Shown here in pieces: positions 27,801 to 37,608 of a DNA stretch of 64,000 bases. The stretch is taken from positions 73,793,591 to 73,857,590 of the forward strand of contig RSEF01000001.1 of NCBI GenBank assembly GCA_003993805.1. The letters are read 5' to 3'. Numbering within the stretch: the first letter of the stretch is position 1; the number at the start of each line of letters is the position of its first letter. A program made the position numbers and the translations under genes. The notes beneath the pieces were generated by a model. That model did no database searches. It was not told where the DNA came from and worked only from the letters and a program-made list of their open reading frames with translations. Source of the stretch: Himantopus leucocephalus (taxonomy: Eukaryota > Chordata > Aves > Charadriiformes > Recurvirostridae).

Positions 27801-30800
27801 AACAATGCAGTGTCCAAGCTCCAAGCTTCATCCCAGAGCTACAGTGCAGAACAAAGGACACAGCACAGCTTGCAGCAATACCCTTTTTTGCAAGTTTCCA
27901 GGAATGTTTAATAATACATTCCACAGCCCCCCTAAACAAGTATATCCTTATGGAGATATTCAGTCACGCATTTCCACTACTGATCATCATGACTAATCAC
28001 AGTAATGTTTAAAACAAAAGGAACAACACTCAAATGTACCTCACAATTAAGGTTTTGTCTGCATTTTCAATTTCAGGACTACTCGTATGTCAACCCCGCT
28101 CCTGTCCCAAACATTCCTTAAGGCTCTGCTGCCTAGCCAGCCACTCCTTACCTTCTTTAATCACACACTTCTCAGACTTCCTCCCCATGCTTAACAGCAT
28201 TTCAACAGTGCTTTTGTTTTCCAACTACCGCTTTCAGAAGTGTGGCCCTCAGTTAAATCTTTAATATTAAAGCCCTTTTCAAATATTTAATATGAAATTA
28301 TTTTGAATCCAACTGGGGAGAAACAAGAAGGATATGACCGTTTAGTAAAATACTATTCCAGACAAGCAAAAGACACTGAATTATGATCTTGAAAAACATC
28401 AACCCAGAAATTCTTAAACTGAAAAAAACAAGCACAAGGATGAGAAATTTTGTCTACTGGACAACTCCTAGTTGGACCACAGGCAAAGGAGACCAGGACC
28501 TTGATAATATTCTAACCCCAAGTATTTGTTTTCTTTTACTCCTATAACTCTCCATGAGATAACTTGCATAGGCAATTTTCCTCTAATCTGTTATACAAGA
28601 CTGTACACTCTGAATAATGAATTGACATATTAGAGATTATTAACATCTCCTGGCAACAAAAACTCTCCTCAGAGATTGAGAAATCTCAAAGTGCAAGCCC
28701 AGCTAACCAGGGGGGCATCTTATGAAAGCCAAACCCACGACCTATCTGAAGTACTTATCACAACAACATTCCTGTAAAAAGAATTCCATAGCACACGATT
28801 CCAACACAAGCCGTCACCCAGAAAATGCTGGTAATGATGAAAGACTACTGTTTAATTGAGTGTTTAAATTGGTCATTCTGCCTCTTGTGACCTATATCAA
28901 AAGCCCTCCTTAGAAGTCCAGGAGTTAAACTCATATAGATATTACGTCAGATTGGCTATATTAAAATATTTATGTTTTAAGCAGTAATCATATGTAATAA
29001 AATCTCAGTAGCTACAGGCAATGAATCTGATCTTTACTGCAGCTTCCACAGCAGATTAATTACATAAATTCAGTTAACATACACATGGTTAAAACTTCCA
29101 TTACTCCAAAACACAACCATGCAAAGTACATGCAGCCTCTTGAACTCCTCACAGTACTGATATCAGCATCAAGAGGACAGGACTTCCTAAGAGGACAGGA
29201 CTGTTGACAGTACTGACCTAAGACATCAACCTGTACTACCCAGCAGCCAAGAGCCTGCCCAGGTCAGTGCTCTCCCTCTGCAAGATGGTGGTACTCTGCT
29301 GTTCTCCATGTGGAAGAGGCTAGATGGGTCCCTGCTCCCAAGGGTTAGGATTATGACAGAGGGATGCTGAGCTACCCCGTGCTCTTTCTTAGTGATTTCA
29401 GGTCACAGTGTGGATGCACTGTTAGCAAGGTACAGAGGACATTTTGCTGCTGTGGGTTGCTAGACCTGCTCTCCAAGGCGGTTCCCAGTGGGTCTGCTCT
29501 GGGTCTCAGACATAGTTTACCTGGGTTTTTCTGCACCTGCACATCCCCTGACTCTACAAACTAAAGAACTCCAAAATGCCTCATTCACCATGTACCTTGC
29601 CACAGTTAAACTTAATAGTAAGCCAGCTTGTTTGACTGCATTTGCAATGAAGACAGCTTGGCAGAATCTTGTCTCATGGGTTGCTTCCCAGATTTCCCAA
29701 ACCAGGGGGAAGGGGATGAAAACTGCTTATCTTCTGCTTCCCAGTTCTCCAAATGCAAAGGTGTCTTTCTTGTGTCCCCTTGAGAATACTGAATCCACAG
29801 GCACTTTTCATCACTGCTGCTTCTGCACAGCCATTAACTGGCCCAGGGAATATTTCTTCTACAACCACAACAGTACCACAGTTGCCTTCAGACAGTTTCC
29901 AAATAAAGAAAGAAAAAGCTCACCTTCCTTGCACAATGGATGGACATGTTCATTTTAATAATTCATACTCAATTGTCATGTCAGCAACAACTCAAAGCAG
30001 AAGCTTTCATCAGCTAACATGGAAAAAAGATTTGGTTGTGGAAAGATTCCTCTTTCCATAGAAAGTAAGAGAGACTCTTTCACTCCACCTTCAACAAGTT
30101 ACAAATCAGTGTGCCACTCTTGAAAGCACTGTACCAATCCAACTGTTACCACAAAACAACCCCAGAACATCTGCATCTTTGTAGTACTGAAGTAATGAGT
30201 TTGACACACTCAGCTGAGTCTGCCACACTGAACAAGTTTCCTCTCCATCAACACTGCAAGCTGCTGTTTTGCAGATCAGAACAGTCAGCTTCCCCAGATA
30301 AGGCAGCTCCTTCCTGGAAATGGAAGATAGAGCTGCCTTATCTCAGGAAAGGCAAAATAAAAGGTCACTCTTCACTAAGTGACAAAGTTCTCACCTTGAA
30401 AGCTTTGCCCCTTGATTGCCATGGAACAACCAAGGTCATGGAACTTTTAATCAGACGCCTACATAATTACTAAAACATTATTAATTATATCAGAGAGCCA
30501 AGACCTCAGAGGAAAGGCAGAGCAAACAAAGAGCCCAATGAAGCCTCCTCTGTTGTTGGAAAAAATTGGTAATTAAAAGTCATGAGTGCACCAAAGAGCG
30601 AGGGAACAGCATCACAGTCACTGTTCAGGACTCAGGAGTGACGTGCATACAGAACAGCAGGCTTGTCTCCCCGGGGAAATTACAGGGTACTGCATTACAA
30701 AGCAGTGAGTAGGAGAAAAAAAAAAAAAAGAGAAGAGACTGGATAAAGAACCACTTCTGTTTTATCAATAGTTTTATTTGCCCCACAGAGAGGGACAGCA

Positions 30801-32154
30801 CTGCCAACCAGTCCCAGGTTTGAGAAGTGCCTTCCACATGTTTCTGGCAGCTCTAGAAAGGCTCCTCCCGGCCTTATAGCATGAAGAGTTCCCATACTGA
30901 GAAGTGCACAAAAGAATGAGACCTTGTGTTCAACCTAATCCAGCCTACACACACTCCCACTCCCTTGCCCAGGAGCCCTTGCCCAAACAAAGACTATTCC
31001 AGTGAAAAGCCTTTATTTGCCTCAATGACCTGAGCTCAGCCTTAGTGACTACCCTTTCCTCAGAGGCTGCTCTTCAAAGTACCACTATAAAAAAAATAAT
31101 AAAATCAAAGAACTTCAGTCTGCCCTTAAAAAAACCCAAAAAACTCAAAAGAAACAATGCCATGGTCCTGCTCGCACCATAGTAAATCAAACTAGGTAAT
31201 CATGATCTCCACTGAAACCAAAGCAAGTGCTTTGCTAATCAGGCTATGAGAAGATAAATGTTGATCTGTTTCTACACAAATGATACGATACACCATCTCA
31301 GGGCACTGAGATATCAAACATGGCATTGGATGAAAAAAAGTACCATGCCATCTACCATCATTTGCAGGCAAACACAAGAATCTTTCTGATCTGCTATACA
31401 GGCAGTTTTATAGATCCAATCCTAAAGATGACCATATGCAAGAGGTGGCAAGCCTAGGCCGAATCCCTGAAGAGATCCGTTTAGATGTATTAGGAGACTG
31501 TAGTGAGACGAACAGACCCTGTCATGCACTCAACCCTCCTAACATACAGTAAGTGCAAAACACCAGAAGACCAGAGAGAACGGTTTGTAAGTCCCAGAAA
31601 TCAGAACAAAGAGACATTTTCTACTCCACTGCTCCAAGTATAAAGACTCAAAAAGATGTATCTTCAAGATATTCTAAGTAAGAAAAGTCCCCCATTTAAA
31701 ACATGAGCAAGAAGGAATACAGGATAACTGCAGCAGAAGCGGTAATGCAATTTGCGGGAGTCTGCCACTGAATAAAAAATTAATAACAAACAACCTCTGG
31801 CTAACTGCAACCATTTCATTATGCTTAACTTTGACAAACCCAAATCCAATAAACTTTTATTGAAGTGCATCTGGTCCTTCTTCATACCTTTTCTGAACTT
31901 CCGTTGCTTGCCAATGCAAAGCCCTTTCACTGCTACAACCTTATCACAGCACTGTTTCCTACTGCTCCATGCTAAGCTCCCAACCTCCACGTGAAAGCAC
32001 CGTACCTGTTGAAGATATCACCCGATACCTTTTGCAGATACTGAAGTGCATCTGCCACCTGCTGAACAGCCTCCTCCCTCCGCAAGTCTGCTTGGATCAG
32101 GGGGACTGAGTACGTCTGCCCTTCCAGAAAGTGCTTCTGGGCTACTGTAGCCAT
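718..32154 (-). CDS. WASHC1: WASH complex subunit 1 (WASHC1), complete spliced CDS, 10 coding exons
   Basis: Nucleation-promoting factor that activates Arp2/3 on endosomes and drives branched actin for retromer/retriever sorting. It works in the pentameric WASH complex with WASHC2-5. CDS = complement of 718-869, 1461-1529, 2149-2307, 2644-2808, 3313-3517, 4743-4878, 5502-5638, 10797-10943, 11651-11762 and 32006-32154. All junctions are GT-AG and keep frame, giving 476 residues (human about 465-468). Seen: N-terminal WASH homology domain (about 1-170, with [10 protein letters not shown] and [12 protein letters not shown]), linker with [21 protein letters not shown] (252 on is truncated here for length), poly-Pro with 12 consecutive prolines (304-315), WH2 motif [17 protein letters not shown] (370-386), connector [14 protein letters not shown] (413-426), and acidic tail ending DEDDWES with Trp474. 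Lys220, the TRIM27 ubiquitination site of mammalian WASH, falls at residue 220. The start ATG has A at -3 and G at +4. Identification is by recognition of the family; no search was run. Confidence 0.97.
870..1460 (-). other. WASHC1 intron between coding exons 9 and 10
   Basis: 591 nt with GT-AG ends. It holds a short CT repeat near 1363-1374 and nothing else recognisable. ORFs predicted here on the plus strand are unlike any known protein. Confidence 0.85.
1461..1529 (-). CDS. WASHC1: WASHC1 coding exon 9 (connector)
   Basis: Acceptor CTGTTTCAG before 1529, donor AAAG|GTACTG after 1461. It is 69 nt and encodes Val404 (completed) to Lys426, including [17 protein letters not shown], the connector (C) helix that contacts Arp2/3. 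Confidence 0.95.
1530..2148 (-). other. WASHC1 intron between coding exons 8 and 9
   Basis: 619 nt, GT-AG. No repeat or RNA gene recognised. Confidence 0.85.
2149..2307 (-). CDS. WASHC1: WASHC1 coding exon 8 (WH2 motif)
   Basis: Acceptor GTCCCTGCAG before 2307, donor CAAG|GTGCTG after 2149. It is 159 nt, completing Ala351 and encoding 352-403. It contains the actin-monomer-binding WH2 (V) motif [17 protein letters not shown] followed by a basic helix with [15 protein letters not shown]. This is the most diagnostic exon for WASH among WASP-family proteins. Confidence 0.97.
2308..2643 (-). other. WASHC1 intron between coding exons 7 and 8; length divisible by 3 and open in frame
   Basis: 336 nt (112 codons), GTAAGG donor and CTGCAG acceptor. 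The frame leaving exon 7 runs through the whole intron without a stop and rejoins exon 8 in frame. Retention would therefore insert 112 hydrophobic, Trp- and Leu-rich residues between the proline-rich region and the WH2 motif. No family resemblance was seen in the inserted sequence, and both splice sites are strong, so normal removal is expected. Confidence 0.8.
2644..2808 (-). CDS. WASHC1: WASHC1 coding exon 7 (proline-rich region)
   Basis: Acceptor ATCTTTCAG before 2808, donor CCGCAG|GTAAGG after 2644. It is 165 nt: two bases complete Gly296, then LQDAELL, twelve prolines, VMPTTV, five prolines, and a Ser/Glu/Ala-rich tail ending AVPA (residues 297-350). Proline-rich regions of WASP-family proteins recruit profilin-actin and SH3 partners. 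The proline codons are encoded by a GGN-type repeat on the plus strand, so repeat-length variation is plausible. Confidence 0.95.
2809..3312 (-). other. WASHC1 intron between coding exons 6 and 7
   Basis: 504 nt, GT-AG. It contains a short direct repeat of a CACCCAAGGGCA-like unit near 3030-3060. Nothing else recognised. Confidence 0.85.
3313..3517 (-). CDS. WASHC1: WASHC1 coding exon 6
   Basis: Acceptor TTTCTTTTAG before 3517, donor AACCAG|GTATTT after 3313. It is 205 nt, residues 228-295 plus one base of Gly296. It contains [20 protein letters not shown] and a Pro/Gly-rich continuation through [14 protein letters not shown]. In WASH proteins this part lies in the region reported to bind tubulin. 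The exon is the longest in the gene and strongly conserved at protein level. Confidence 0.95.
3518..4742 (-). other. WASHC1 intron between coding exons 5 and 6
   Basis: 1225 nt, GT-AG. It contains the single N at 4069 and its flanking 60-nt duplication. Otherwise nothing recognised. Confidence 0.85.
4009..4130 (+). repeat. 60-nt direct duplication around a single N (4069)
   Basis: Copy 1 at about 4009-4068 and copy 2 at about 4071-4130 differ at about three positions, all C/T. Probable unmerged contig ends. Confidence 0.85.
4743..4878 (-). CDS. WASHC1: WASHC1 coding exon 5 (contains Lys220)
   Basis: Acceptor CCACGCTTAG before 4878, donor CGACAG|GTGAGA after 4743. It is 136 nt: one base completes Leu182, then 45 codons encode residues 183-227, beginning [18 protein letters not shown] and ending [10 protein letters not shown]. 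Lys220 in ITKRG aligns with the K63-ubiquitination site that relieves autoinhibition in mammalian WASH. Conservation of function is inferred from position and context only. Confidence 0.95.
4879..5501 (-). other. WASHC1 intron between coding exons 4 and 5
   Basis: 623 nt, GT-AG. A purine-rich plus strand gives long open frames on both strands that overlap the flanking exons; they are not independent genes. Confidence 0.85.
5502..5638 (-). CDS. WASHC1: WASHC1 coding exon 4
   Basis: Acceptor TCTTCTTGCAG before 5638, donor AACTT|GTGAGC after 5502. It is 137 nt, residues 137-181 plus two bases of Leu182. It begins [13 protein letters not shown] and ends [14 protein letters not shown]. Tyr141 in LKYFP corresponds by position to the tyrosine reported as phosphorylated in mammalian WASH in immune cells. 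The run [11 protein letters not shown] is the conserved acidic linker. Confidence 0.95.
5639..10796 (-). other. WASHC1 intron between coding exons 3 and 4
   Basis: 5158 nt, GT-AG. It holds a 12-nt direct duplication near 6621-6648, an AT-rich stretch about 7020-7300, the 8839-9108 duplication around a single N, and a TG microsatellite near 8879. A 188-codon plus-strand ORF at 9322-9888 has no recognisable domain. Confidence 0.8.
8839..9108 (+). repeat. 133-135-nt direct duplication around a single N (8974)
   Basis: Copies 8839-8973 and 8976-9108 differ by two substitutions and one TG repeat unit. This is heterozygosity-level divergence and suggests a false duplication. Confidence 0.9.
10797..10943 (-). 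CDS. WASHC1: WASHC1 coding exon 3
   Basis: Acceptor TCTCCCACAG before 10943, donor CTGCAG|GTAAGG after 10797. It is 147 nt, 49 codons, phase 0 at both ends, residues 88-136. It begins [20 protein letters not shown] and ends [12 protein letters not shown], which matches the conserved middle of the WASH homology domain. Confidence 0.95.
10944..11650 (-). other. WASHC1 intron between coding exons 2 and 3
   Basis: 707 nt, GT-AG. Nothing recognised in it. Confidence 0.85.
11651..11762 (-). CDS. WASHC1: WASHC1 coding exon 2
   Basis: Acceptor CCTCCTAG before 11762, donor ATTAAG|GTAGTG after 11651. It is 112 nt: one base completes Arg50 and 37 codons follow ([20 protein letters not shown] onward to GSKKAIK, residues 51-87). 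The segment is helical and rich in Gln, Lys and Glu, and continues the WASH homology domain that binds the other complex subunits. It ends in phase 0. Confidence 0.95.
12225..12310 (+). repeat. Possible MIR-type SINE fragment
   Basis: GTGATTTGGTTTCCTCATCA followed by GTTAAACAAC resembles the MIR core segment 'cagtttcctcatctgtaaaatg'. Short and divergent. Confidence 0.3.
13813..13843. repeat. Perfect 12-bp hairpin, 7-nt loop
   Basis: CTTCTAGGAGAG (13813-13824), loop TAAACCT, CTCTCCTAGAAG (13832-13843). No function assigned. Confidence 0.8.
18462..18481 (+). repeat. Poly-T tract (20)
   Basis: Uninterrupted T run. No recognisable SINE or pseudogene body next to it. Confidence 0.85.
18581..18624 (+). 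repeat. 22-nt tandem duplication
   Basis: Unit GTATACTAAGCAGAAAGTCTGC at 18581-18602 (first 20 bases diagnostic), then a copy at 18603-18624 with two changes. Confidence 0.85.
19292..19500 (+). repeat. 103-105-nt direct duplication around a single N (19397)
   Basis: Copies 19292-19396 and 19398-19500 differ by two substitutions and a 2-nt CA difference. Confidence 0.9.
19775..20019 (-). pseudogene. Coding-like broken frame of unrecognised origin
   Basis: On the minus strand one frame (20019 down to about 19950) reads [18 protein letters not shown]. An adjacent frame reads [14 protein letters not shown], meets a TAG at 19903-19901, and then reads [20 protein letters not shown] and on to KKHQFWL at 19775. 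There CTG|GTAGGT looks like a splice donor. The peptide composition looks protein-like, but a frame shift and a stop separate the parts. It may be a relic exon or processed pseudogene, or chance. I do not recognise the family. Confidence 0.25.
22726..22887. mobile_element. LTR retroelement (endogenous retrovirus or solo LTR), interior lost in a 100-N gap
   Basis: The left end begins TGTCCTGGTTTGAGG and the right end finishes CCTAAACCACGACA. The termini are inverted repeats (10 of 11 bases) starting TG and ending CA. CACTG directly precedes (22721-22725) and directly follows (22888-22892) the element, a 5-bp target-site duplication typical of retroviral integrases. Everything between 22748 and 22847 is N, so a solo LTR and a multi-kilobase provirus cannot be told apart. 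The end sequences recall LTRs abundant in songbirds; that is recollection, not a search. Confidence 0.75.
22748..22847. other. Assembly gap of exactly 100 N
   Basis: A 100-base N run is the convention for a gap of unknown size. It falls inside the LTR element, which explains why assembly failed. Confidence 0.95.
24947..25185 (+). repeat. 118-120-nt direct duplication around a single N (25065)
   Basis: Copies 24947-25064 and 25066-25185 differ by a few substitutions and one small indel. Confidence 0.9.
27322..27322. other. Single N without a flanking duplication
   Basis: No direct copy is visible on the two sides, unlike seven other single-N sites. Sequence could be missing here instead of repeated. 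Confidence 0.7.
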
Positions 32155-32159
32155 TGTGC
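32006..32159 (-). CDS. WASHC1: WASHC1 coding exon 1 (start codon 32154-32152)
   Basis: The acceptor is a pyrimidine-rich tract ending in AG at 32161-32160. The exon then has five UTR bases before ATG at 32154. The donor is AACAG|GTACGG after 32006. It encodes residues 1-49 ([13 protein letters not shown]...SGDIFN) plus two bases of Arg50. The ATG context is strong (A at -3, G at +4). An in-frame ATG lies further upstream, but within the intron and before the acceptor. Residues 1-10 differ from mammals while 11-49 are highly similar, as is usual for this protein. Confidence 0.95.
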
Positions 32160-33791
32160 CTAAAGGAAAGAGAAAATAGATCATTACAGTAAACACACTT
32201 CCATTTTATCACAGTTTTTATTCAGAGACTTCCACACTCTGCTCCCCTAATTATTTTAGGAAAGCATTTGCAACAGAATAGGTGAGCTGAGGAGAAAGGC
32301 ACAGGTAGTAAGGCTGACATACTGGATTTTTAATAAATCAGGCAGCTACAGTGAGGTGGGAGCCTCTTGCTTATCTGAATGTTCTTGGGAACCATAGTTT
32401 TATTTTTTGCATGGTACTTAACAAATCTCTGCTCAGTACTGTGCTGAAAACAAAGACCACACTTTGGAGCAAAGTCAGTTCAGGGTGGCGATAAGACTCA
32501 TCAGAAATCACCCTGTCCCCTCCTCCCATCTTCATATTCCAGATGGATATATTTCAGGTCATCCAACCCTATTAGCAAAATGCAATATTTCATCTTACAC
32601 TTCCGCTCCAGGAAACACAACCACTGCTCCCTTCCAAGAACAGCAGCTATGAAATCACAGGGTGTGCATGTGCATACACGCCCTTGCTCCAAGTAGGTTA
32701 ATGAGAGTTCTTCCATTCTGAGACTCCCAGAGTGCTCCTGGTGACTGGATTTTTCCTTAGTAACTATCTTGAAAGAAGCCTCCTTTTTTTAGGATCCTTT
32801 CACATCTAAAACCTAAACAGTCACTGAAATCTTTCAGTCATGTTCAACACGTGCACCAGAGCAGTATGCATGCTCCTGGATGCAACTGGAGCAATACCAC
32901 TGCTCTATAGTTCAGCCAGGAGAAGGCTATGCATCACCCATGTTTCCATCCTGCCAGCCTTGCTCACTTTTCCCTCAGCAATTCCCAGAGTCTGCCTCCC
33001 ATGTTTTTGCTCACAAAAATAACAAAAAAGTTCCTGGGACACAGAGGAGGGTATAGAGAAGAAATCCATTTCTCTGAGCACATTAGAAATCGTAAACTCA
33101 CAATCAAATTACTGTTAGGACAGCCCGATTAATGAACAGAGCAGAGTGTCCATACAGTTTTCTAGCCTGAACTCTGTCACTAAGCCTACACAACTCCGTT
33201 CAAACTTGTTTGTGTCTTGCTCTTTCAGACTGTAAAAAAAAAAAAACAACCAAAAAAACCCAACAGTCTACAGCTGCTCATTACAGGGTTTCATCACACA
33301 GAGTGCTGTATATCTGTACAAGAAAATATTAATTAAGCTGAAGAGAAGCAAAACAAAGGAGGATCAAAAAGTTATCAGAAACAGACAAAGATATCTCAGG
33401 ACACAAAACATTCCCTCCATGGTATTTGGAGGTCTGCAGGAGCTAGCCCAGGGAGCACCGCTGTGTGTAAACTGTATTCCAGCCTGTACAGTAAAGCAGG
33501 CTGAGAATAACATAGAAACACAGCCTATATTGGAGAAATTCACAAAATAAGAGCCTGAAGAGACAGTTACAGCATAAACCAACTGTTTAATAGGTGAAAA
33601 TTAGAAGAGTCTTCACACATTCTTTAAATTCCCTATCTTTCTTCACAAAATGAAAAGGTAATAGATTAGACTTGCCTGCAGTCATCCCTGTACGTTTAAG
33701 AAACATTATCCACGCTCTCTGAATTTGTCCTTTCTCATCCTACCACAGCACATTAGGAAAGACTTAGTAAATACAATGTGGCTGTTGGCTT

Positions 33792-33859
33792 GGGGTTGGT
33801 TTTTCCGGGGGATGGCAGGTGGGGCTGGTTTGGGTTGGTTGTTTGGTTGGTTTTGGGGG
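33792..33859 (+). repeat. G-rich tract with G-quadruplex potential
   Basis: Five runs of three or more G on the plus strand: 33792-33795, 33807-33811, 33821-33824, 33832-33834 and 33855-33859. Loops are 7-20 nt, longer than the classic definition, so any fold would be weak. Confidence 0.45.
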
Positions 33860-35419
33860 TGTGTTTAATAGTCAATCATACCAGAGGTAACAGAAGGAGA
33901 AAACCTGTGAGCCCTTCCACAGGTAACAAATTTGCGAAATCAAGCCCAGCTATCAGAAGACCCGGCTCTGCTGCAGGAAGCCTAGACCTATCCTGTTTCA
34001 CTTCATGCATCACTGGCAGCCAGACTCTGTATCCACGCTCTTTAGAGGCAATGTTTGCACACTGATTAGTCTTCTTGACTGGGCCTATTCAGCAGGCAGG
34101 AAATTATTATTTAGAGTTGTAAAGCATACAAGCTAATCTGAGAGGAGTACAGCTAATTTTGAGATGGCATTTTTTGATCTGCTGACCACAACCAAGCTTG
34201 AACCCTTCTGCTTTCAAAGCTACTATTTGACTGACAACTCAGCACAAAGCGACCAAATAACACAGCAAGTGCGCAGTTATGAGATACTTTGGCTTCAGTA
34301 GCAAAACGATCGTCCCTGCCACTGGTCACAACTCTTCTGTTGCATCAATGCTGCTGATGTTTGGGATGCTTACTTTTAACTGAGATCAGTTCAATGCCCC
34401 AATTTACTGCAGCCAGATAAACAGCTGTAGTTGTCCAGTCATGAAACAGAGTGGGAAGCAGGGGCAAGAAGGGGACTTCTTAAACTTGCTTCACTATCAA
34501 AACCATTACTGTGTAATGGTAATCCTGCCCCACAGGATGAGAAGGCCAAGCTTTTCACCTCTTGAGGCCAGATGAGAGTATACAGCCCCAGTATGATTTC
34601 CCAGTCTCTCACCAATCCTAATTCTCTTAGTGACCTTTCTAAAGCCAAGCTCAGTTCAACCGCTGACTGACAGATGGTCACACTCAGAAGCAGCACTCCC
34701 CTAGCTACGACCAAACTGTTTCTTTCCTTGCATTGAGAAGCTACAGCCTTCTTCAGGACCCACTGGTCCCTTGAAATGCAAGAAGCACACAGGAGTGGGG
34801 CAAAGCAGGAAAAGCCCCAGATGCTCCTGCTCCTGCTGTGACAGTTTGGCTGTCCGTAAACTTCAGTTTCACAGGTTCTCAACGCAGCCTCTCACACGAG
34901 CTCCAAATTCTCGCTTTTCCAGAAAAAACACATTAGAAAGACGTGGTAGACTCTGTGACAACTGCTATCGGAGACAGATACAAGAAACAATTATTTCTGT
35001 GCAAGGTAACAAATTAGAGATTTAGAGCAAGAAAGAGGAAAAACAGCAGCAGCCTTTTAAATGAATAGACTCAGGCAAAATCCCATGCAACAGCTGCTAC
35101 TTAGTACCTCTTGTGACCAAACTAACTGGACAAACAAGCCAGTTTTACAAACACTTTGAGTAAAGGCCTGACCATATGCTTAGAATAAAAGCAGAATTAC
35201 TTCCCATAACAGTAACTGCAGGAAAAAGGAAGATTTTAACAGGGAAAATTCAAAATATTCCCAACAAAAGTCAGGAAGGAAAGCAAAGACTGAATACCAC
35301 TCAGCAAGACTGACCTTTCCTTTATCTCACCCTTCAGTGCACTGAGAAGGAAGCAGCACATTTCCTTGCCATGCTCCATTATCAAAATTAGGCAATGCAT
35401 AAAAACAAAGTGCTGAAGA

Positions 35420-35457
35420 TAGAGATCTCAGCTCTTCNTTAGAGATCTCAGCTCTTC
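35420..35457 (+). repeat. 18-nt direct duplication around a single N (35438)
   Basis: TAGAGATCTCAGCTCTTC is repeated exactly on both sides of the N. Confidence 0.85.
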
Positions 35458-37534
35458 CACCCTGCCCAACAGATGCCAAGCCTTCGTGTAACACACACAC
35501 ACCAAAGGTGCAAATAAACTGTTCGTATCTTACACATAGAAGTGACTTCCACAATGCAAAAAACTGGTCGCAGTGTAACTCCAGAATTTTAAAGAGGGAG
35601 CTGGTATGTTTCAGCAGAAAGCACAGCATCGTGGAATTATGATGGTAGACATTAAATACTCACAATGCTACAGTGACAAATGGGCATAAAACCCAAAGCA
35701 ATCATGATTCAGAACAGCAGATGTCAGATCACCCAAGAGATTTAATCATTAGTGGTGTGACCACCTGTGCATCACACAAGGCAGAAGAAACAGCAACACA
35801 GCTCTTTTTTGTGATCAAAGAGGCTCTGCAAAAGAGTTGCAGCATCTAGGGGCTCCAGAGACTCTTTATTCATTTTTTTTTTTTACGTCAACTTTCATGA
35901 TCAAGACAAATGTGCTCTGGTGTTACATAATAACCTAATTTGCCCTATTAAATTGCAAACAAAGAGAGAAAGGTTGTTTTCTCACTGCACCACCGGCTTA
36001 TGAGTGCTATATCCTGATTTGGAAGTTCTGACTAGAGCTAGCAACTGCTCAGATTTGCACTTTTGCCTTAAGCTGTCTATGCCTTTAACCTCAAGAAAGC
36101 TTGTACAAAGCTCGTCAGGGCTGGTGGCTATCCCTCTGCACCCAAAGCTGCTCTCTCCCTCTCAGTTCCAACATCACACTAGCAAAAGATGAATGAAACA
36201 ACAGCAGTGAGAAATGCAACATCAGCCTCCACCAGACTGTCTCACCTTTCCAAAAGACTTACACCAGGATAGACACAGGCTGAGCACTCCAAGGTTTTCA
36301 GGTATCTGGAACCAACAACTGGTGATACTGCTCAATCATGACAGGCGAGTCTAATACTCTGAGGGCTGCATAGACATTTGCAGCTCTGAACCCACAAATG
36401 GAAGTATACAATTCACTGCTCTGGATAGGTAGAGAAACACTCCACTTACTTTGCTCACCTTTTGGGTTACTTCCCCACAGACCCAAGAATAAAACTCCTT
36501 ATGTCAAGGCTAAGCCCAAGAGAATGGGCTAGAACATGGAACAAACAGAGTCTGTAAAAGAAGCAACACTCCTCTAAGTTCTTTAAAACAATACTGCTCT
36601 GTGGAGGAGCAATCACTGAGATGATTATCTACAAACAAAAAAACCCCCCACAACATTAAAATATCTTAATTTTTCAAGGGAACATAAACAAAGGCAATAG
36701 TAAGAAAATAATTTGGCTGCCCTCAACACAGGCAGAGACTGTAAAGCTATATACAAGCACTTACCAGGTGCATGCTTTGCTATGAAAATAAAGGGAGAAT
36801 AAAGCAAGCCACCAGCAATACTTGCTTCCTTAAAAGTGCTTCAAGGGATTAGAAAAAAGGGGGTTCAGGAGGGAAGAGGGCTTAAATACTTTGAAAAAAA
36901 AATATCAGTGTGTATTCTTCAAAGATACAAAGGCTGCTTCAGCAACTACTGTGCTGCTGCTTCTGTCATGCTGTCTTTCCAGTGCAGTGAACTAATAGGC
37001 CTTTAATTCCCACAAGCAGCAACATCTCCAAGAAGAAGTGACAAGCTATCTCTAGCCCTACGTCTCTCCTTTGTAGGACCCTAATAAAGGATCAATGCCT
37101 TGTAGTCACCTGCAAAGATGCAGAGACCAATAATATGCAATAAAACACAAGTCTGCATATCCCTTACCATATACCACTATGCCACTACCAGCAGGATGGA
37201 TCCACAGTGGAATGGACCAAGTCACAAATGAACTACAGGTTAAGATTAAACACACTCAAAAGATGGATTAGAGACAGGCTTTGGGCATAGCCTATCAAAA
37301 GTTGCTGTCTCCTCTGATATAGGAAAGTCACATCCATAACTTCGTTCACAGTGAGAAGTCACCGCAAATTCCTTTCTGATAGTAATTTCTTACACATAAT
37401 ACTTTATCGTGTTTACCTGGACAAATGTTGTCCCATCCTGGCTGACAATAATAGACCTCTGTTACTCTCACTTTCCTCTGCTCTAATCTAGCATACTCCA
37501 TCTGCACATTGCTCACAATGCCCAAATGTGGCTT

Positions 37535-37608
37535 TTAGAGCTGACAAAGCTCCCAGCTGCTACAACGTCCGNTTAGAGCTCACAAAGCTCCCAGCTGCTA
37601 CAATGTCC
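37535..37608 (+). repeat. 36-nt direct duplication around a single N (37572)
   Basis: Copies 37535-37570 and 37573-37608 differ at two positions (G/C and C/T). Confidence 0.85.

Larger units (their letters stand above)
11763..32005 (-). other. WASHC1 20.2-kb intron between coding exons 1 and 2
   Basis: GT-AG intron of 20243 nt splitting codon 50. It is mostly unique AT-rich sequence. Separately listed contents: a perfect 12-bp hairpin (13813), a T-tract (18462), a 22-nt tandem duplication (18581), single-N duplications (19397, 25065), a coding-like relic (19775), and an LTR pair around a 100-N gap (22726). A pyrimidine-rich block at about 15770-16060 could be an old LINE tail, but no family was recognised. 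Confidence 0.8.
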
